This document shows positions 60,497 to 64,000 of a DNA stretch of 64,000 nt, one piece after another (position 1 is the first letter of the stretch; the number at the start of each line of letters is the position of its first letter). Source of the stretch: JACNIV01 sp965370415 (GTDB taxonomy: Bacteria > Cloacimonadota > Cloacimonadia > Cloacimonadales > TCS61); the NCBI GenBank assembly GCA_965370415.1, contig CBDUTJ010000012.1, positions 1 to 64,000 of the forward strand. The letters are read 5' to 3'. Position numbers and translations under genes: made by a program. The notes under the pieces were generated by a model, which did no database searches, had not been told where the DNA came from, and was given only the letters and a program-made list of their open reading frames with translations.

Positions 60497-61498
60497 CTAC
60501 ATTTTCATTTCTTCAAGATTCGAAAGCTTAAATTCCACTTCCACAACCACCAATGGCAGGTTATGTTCTATAAATCTTAATTTGGCAAAATCCTTTTCGG
60601 TGATGAGAAGGTGATCGATTTTTTCTTTTTTCAATTCGATTTCTATCTTCTGCAGAATGGCTTTATCTTTAAAATCGTAATGATCGGGTAAGCGGTAATG
60701 TTTCTCAAAAGAAAGATTTGAATTTTTTATTGTATTTTCAAATGATCTTGGAAGACCGATTGCTGAAAGTAGAGATTTCCGACCGGAAATCTTTATACTT
60801 TTTCCATCTGTATCATAAAATCTTTTTACTATATAACCACCTCGCAGGATCGGTTTATTGTATTTTAATAATTGTCCGGGAATCTCTCCTTCCCCATTAA
60901 AAACAATGTAGTCTGCAAATTTAAGAGCAGAAAGCGGTTCACGCAAAATTCCAGCAGGAAGAACGAATCCATTTCCAATTACACCGATCTCGTTGAAAAC
61001 AACAAAATCAAAGTTGTGAAAAACCTTAAGATGCTGGAAGGAATCATCTAAAATAATATAACCGAGGTTTGGGAATTTTTCCTCTAAAATCTTAATTGAT
61101 AATCCACGGTTCTTACCCACAATTACGGGAATACCTTTCAGTTTAGAAGCCAGCAGATAAGCTTCATCACCGGCATCTCTGGCAGAATCGAAAACGTCGT
61201 TGCGGTCTGAGATTAATTCATTCTCATATTCGAATTTACCTTTGTAACCACGATGAGAAACTGCTACTTTGAATCCTTGATCTTTTAAGTGATTTGCCAA
61301 AAAGATAGTGAAAGGTGTTTTCCCGCTGCCGCCACTTACGATGTTCCCTACACTGATAATCTTGCATTTACTTCGATATCCTTGTTTTGTAAGCAGTCTC
61401 CTTAATTTTAATATCAACGAATATTTGAATGAGATCGGCCAGAGCAGATAAGAAAGCAGAGAGCGTTTGTATAAATGATTTTCAATGAAATTTTGCAT
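60497..61498 (-). CDS. lpxK: Tetraacyldisaccharide 4'-kinase
   Basis: 333 residues. It has an N-terminal membrane-associated helix region (LYKRSLLSYLLWPISF), P-loop VGNIVSGGSGKTPFTIFL, SHRGYKG, DAGDEAYLLASKL, ILDDSFQHLKV and LLITEKDFAKL. It phosphorylates the 4' position of the lipid A precursor at the inner membrane, so the cell makes LPS. The start follows immediately from the usual N terminus. No other lpx genes are adjacent. Confidence 0.95.
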   Translation of the reverse strand: MQNFIENHLYKRSLLSYLLWPISFKYSLILKLRRLLTKQGYRSKCKIISVGNIVSGGSGKTPFTIFLANHLKDQGFKVAVSHRGYKGKFEYENELISDRNDVFDSARDAGDEAYLLASKLKGIPVIVGKNRGLSIKILEEKFPNLGYIILDDSFQHLKVFHNFDFVVFNEIGVIGNGFVLPAGILREPLSALKFADYIVFNGEGEIPGQLLKYNKPILRGGYIVKRFYDTDGKSIKISGRKSLLSAIGLPRSFENTIKNSNLSFEKHYRLPDHYDFKDKAILQKIEIELKKEKIDHLLITEKDFAKLRFIEHNLPLVVVEVEFKLSNLEEMKM

Positions 61499-61596
61499 AA
61501 TCCGTTATCTCATTTCGAACTTTCCAGTTCGGAATGTACTAATTTGGGAAGCTTTTGCTTCCTGAAGAATGAAGTAGAAACTTTAGTACTTATTAT

Positions 61597-61620
61597 CCTC
61601 CGAAGCGGAAGCTTAGGAGG
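61597..61620. repeat. Small AAGC/GCTT palindromic repeat, second copy
   Basis: CCTCC-g-AAGC-ggaa-GCTT-a-GGAGG, with outer GTACT/AGTAC complementarity. It is related to 57549-57570. Another hairpin, GGAAGC-tttt-GCTTCC, lies near 61549-61564 in the same gap. Confidence 0.45.
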
Positions 61621-61643
61621 GAGAGTACAATTGATTATTATAG

Positions 61644-62150
61644 TCAAAACTCCACACCTTTTCTGGCTTGAATCCCTTTTGCAAAATAGTGCTTAATTTC
61701 CAGCATTTCCGTAACTAAATCTGCTTTTTTAATAACTTCTGCTTCTGCATATCTTCCGGTCATCACGATTTCAGCATCGGTTTTAATGTCCATTAGTTCA
61801 AGCTGTTTTACCAGTGGAAGAAGTTTCCATTTAACCGCTACATTAATTTCATCGATCACGATCAGATCGTATTTGCCTGAATTCAATATTTCCTTGGCTT
61901 TTATATATCCCAGTTCAGCTTCCTTAAAATCTATTTCATCAGGTTTGTTTGGATCAATCAGTTGGTCGGTTCCAAACTGGAAAATATCAATATTCTTCTG
62001 CTTTCCCAGGAATTTTATCTCACCATAAACAAAGTTCTTTTTCATGAATTGGAGTAAACAAACACGCTTATTATTTCCAAGAGCACGAATAATCAGACCG
62101 AGTGCAGCTGTTGTTTTTCCTTTACCATTACCCGTATAAATATGGATCAT
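61644..62150 (-). CDS. cobO: Cob(I)yrinic acid a,c-diamide adenosyltransferase (CobO/BtuR)
   Basis: It starts at ATG 62150, with GAGGGAAGA just upstream; the longer frame reads through this site. 168 residues: P-loop YTGNGKGKTTAALGL, LLQFMKK, DLIVIDEINVAV and VMTGRYAEAEVIKKADLVTE, and the C-terminal KHYFAKGIQARKGVE. It adenosylates cobalamin precursors or salvaged corrinoids with ATP. No other cobalamin gene is nearby, which fits salvage. Confidence 0.95.
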   Translation of the reverse strand: MIHIYTGNGKGKTTAALGLIIRALGNNKRVCLLQFMKKNFVYGEIKFLGKQKNIDIFQFGTDQLIDPNKPDEIDFKEAELGYIKAKEILNSGKYDLIVIDEINVAVKWKLLPLVKQLELMDIKTDAEIVMTGRYAEAEVIKKADLVTEMLEIKHYFAKGIQARKGVEF

Positions 62151-62275
62151 TCTTCCCTCTATGTACTGCAAGCAGCTTGCTCGCTTTTTCCTCGGTCTGG
62201 CAGATCAAGTTGCAATACCTTCCGGGATTGAATGCCCGGAAAGCTGTTATTATTTCACAAAGGCGGAGCTTTGTG

Positions 62276-64000
62276 TTACTTCAGGAGAATCATTTTTCTG
62301 GTTTGCTGGAAATTTCCAGTCGAAAGTTTATAGAAATAAATTCCTGATGAAGTCAGTTTGTTATTATTATCTTTTCCATTCCATACTATAGAATATCTCC
62401 CTACAGGAAGAGTTTCATTGACCAGAGTTTTTACTTTCTGTCCCTTAATGTTATAGATTGTTAGAGTTACATCGCTGTCTTTTGATAACTGATAACTAAT
62501 GGTTGTGCTGGGATTGAATGGGTTCGGATAATTACCAAACAGCTTTGGAGTAATCTCAATTACATTTTCTGTATGAGTTATAAATTCTTCCATACCGAAA
62601 ATCTGTACATCATCTATATTCCATCCGCAGTATCTCCATCCACTGTCTGTTTCTCCCATCGTCCAGCGCAGATACACAGTTTCCTGATCGTCAGCATAAT
62701 CGGAAATATCGATTTCTATTTGTGTCCATTCACTATCGGTAATCTCTACTTCATTTTGCCAGATCGTGTACCAGCTTTCTTCATCGTTACTAATTCTGAG
62801 ATAAGCATGGTCGTATAATGGTTGTTCAACCCCCAGCCAGCGCCAGTATTTTAAGTAAACATTGTAGAGATTCGTACAATCTATGGCTTCTGTTGTGAGA
62901 TGTTTCTCAGGAAGATTATTGGGATAATCTCCATTTAGATTGTATCCGTAAACATTATTTCCCGTATAACCACTGGTTGGATCTGGTTCGCCGTGCTCTC
63001 CGCCACCTCCCGTAGGTTGACCAAATGCCCAATCTGCTTCGGTAGTCCAACCCGGATCAGTATCAAAATTCCATTCATGCCAAAGAGTGGATTCTCCAAT
63101 CGCAAGAATTACATCTCTGGTTGTATCCCCGATATGATCTGTAATATTAGTAAATTCTATTGTGGCAATATGAGCACCATATTCCAGCGAATTTGCATTC
63201 TCATTGATCGTAATTGTAATTTCTGTAGTTTCACCTGCGTCCAGTGTTCCTGTAACATCACCGGTAAGAGTAAGCCAATCTGCAGATGAGATGTCGGTTA
63301 CTTCATAGTCAAAAGATGTAATGCCTTTATTTTCGAGCTCATAGATCATGCTTTGCGGATCGAACGGACCTCCCACAGAACCGGACGATTCAAAATTCGT
63401 TTCGGGATCTACTTTCAAACCCGTGATGCAGGCTAAAGCTTTTACACAGAAATTTCCACTTTCATCCCAGGTAGGATCGATAAACTCATAATCATAAAAA
63501 TCATACCAGTTGTTACCCACTTTATAATAGCTTTCATCCGGATGAGCGGAAGATTCCACGATGGTGCGGTAGGAAGCGCCCAGAAGTACTGGTACGTCGG
63601 AAGTACGATCATAAGGATAACCGCCATCAGAAAATTCCACATAAATATAAAAATCTTCTCCCGGAATAATTTGGAGGGGAGTATCCAGATTTATCGTATA
63701 AAACCCATAATGAGAAATAGAACCTGTTTGAGTGATCAGCGCATTAGTTAATTCACCACTTTGAAAATCATCATAAATAATTACTTCGTATTCAATATCA
63801 TCAATAGCTGTAAAAAGACTTACAGATTTTAGAAGTTCGTGTTGTGTTCCTATGAATTTATTAAAAACAGCGGAGCATCCTTCGAACGTATCCCGCCAAC
63901 CATGATAATCGTAATAATAAACGTTATCATATTGCATCGGTTCAACTTCCTGGAAAGAAATGGCACCCATTTCCGGATGCTGACAGCTATGTTTATCATA
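62276..64000 (-). CDS. Papain-like secreted protease paralogue with sorting domain, 5' end outside window
   Basis: The frame is open to the right edge (YDKHSCQHPEM...), so the C1A catalytic Cys, His and Asn lie outside the window. The first ~170 residues match the post-catalytic domain of the protease at 19242 (EPMQYDNVYYYDYHGWRDTF, YPYDRTSDVPVLLGASYR). Instead of FN3 domains it then has an Ig/BACON-like domain (ITSFDYEVTDISSADWLTL) and a jelly-roll/MAM-like domain (WNFDTDPGWTTEADWAFGQP, GWNIDDVQIFG). The sorting domain (NYPNPFNPSTTISY, RKMILLK) ends it. It is a paralogue with a shared core and exchanged accessory domains. Confidence 0.88.
   Translation of the reverse strand, partial: YDKHSCQHPEMGAISFQEVEPMQYDNVYYYDYHGWRDTFEGCSAVFNKFIGTQHELLKSVSLFTAIDDIEYEVIIYDDFQSGELTNALITQTGSISHYGFYTINLDTPLQIIPGEDFYIYVEFSDGGYPYDRTSDVPVLLGASYRTIVESSAHPDESYYKVGNNWYDFYDYEFIDPTWDESGNFCVKALACITGLKVDPETNFESSGSVGGPFDPQSMIYELENKGITSFDYEVTDISSADWLTLTGDVTGTLDAGETTEITITINENANSLEYGAHIATIEFTNITDHIGDTTRDVILAIGESTLWHEWNFDTDPGWTTEADWAFGQPTGGGGEHGEPDPTSGYTGNNVYGYNLNGDYPNNLPEKHLTTEAIDCTNLYNVYLKYWRWLGVEQPLYDHAYLRISNDEESWYTIWQNEVEITDSEWTQIEIDISDYADDQETVYLRWTMGETDSGWRYCGWNIDDVQIFGMEEFITHTENVIEITPKLFGNYPNPFNPSTTISYQLSKDSDVTLTIYNIKGQKVKTLVNETLPVGRYSIVWNGKDNNNKLTSSGIYFYKLSTGNFQQTRKMILLK

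Overview
The window looks like chromosomal DNA from an uncultivated Gram-negative bacterium of the FCB group, most like Candidatus Cloacimonadota. This is inferred from gene content; no marker gene was compared. The evidence is an A+T-rich genome, an LPS kinase (LpxK), a TonB-dependent receptor, an outer-membrane barrel protein, and seven large secreted proteins that end in the same C-terminal sorting/FlgD-like domain (motif NPFNPTTTI, terminus KKxxLLK). Most starts have a clear GGAGG-type ribosome binding site.

Layout. 1-10001: a tyrosine recombinase cut by the left edge and carrying an in-phase A_AAA_AAG frameshift site, followed by an integron-like array. The array holds small hypothetical genes (two of them antisense) and four secreted proteins, separated by attC-like inverted repeats. 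Two ~235-nt structured non-coding elements lie between the secreted genes and show compensatory base changes. 10024-27962: a DUF6506 gene, an AlkD-like repair protein, a 2117-residue lectin/PKD-repeat protein, an NtrC-type regulator, a papain-like secreted protease, a TonB-dependent receptor, and an operon of a cupin, a tandem-fused deoxynucleoside kinase and an acid phosphatase. 28097-32378: housekeeping genes queD, engB, dxs, mnmE. 32482-37267: a DUF4143 ATPase and a NACHT/STAND NTPase with an N-terminal nuclease-like domain, a probable defence pair. 37460-43905: a beta-CASP hydrolase, DUF2971, a Pgi-wHTH-macrodomain fusion, and glpK. 43914-46997: two HUH (Y1) transposases embedded in palindromic repeat clusters, with an alpha/beta hydrolase and an MnmC-type methyltransferase. 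47071-51600: a small membrane protein and ruvB, followed by a restriction-modification island that ends in a displaced second copy of the ruvB 3' end. 51741-54345: a VapBC45-like toxin-antitoxin pair and a PadR/HAAS membrane pair. 54463-62150: tRNA-Val, gpsA, ndk, ackA, a sodium:solute symporter, an outer-membrane protein, lpxK and cobO. 62276-64000: a second papain-like protease, cut by the right edge.

How it works together. Core metabolism present includes glycerol/glycerol-3-phosphate (glpK, gpsA), glycolysis (pgi), acetate/ATP (ackA), isoprenoids (dxs), tRNA U34 modification (mnmE and an MnmC-type methyltransferase) and lipid A (lpxK). Between these blocks sit accessory modules: the cassette array, defence genes, R-M, TA and transposase/repeat clusters. 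The strongest leads are the recombinase-linked array with covarying structured elements, the R-M island at the ruvB 3' end, and the Pgi-wHTH-macrodomain fusion.
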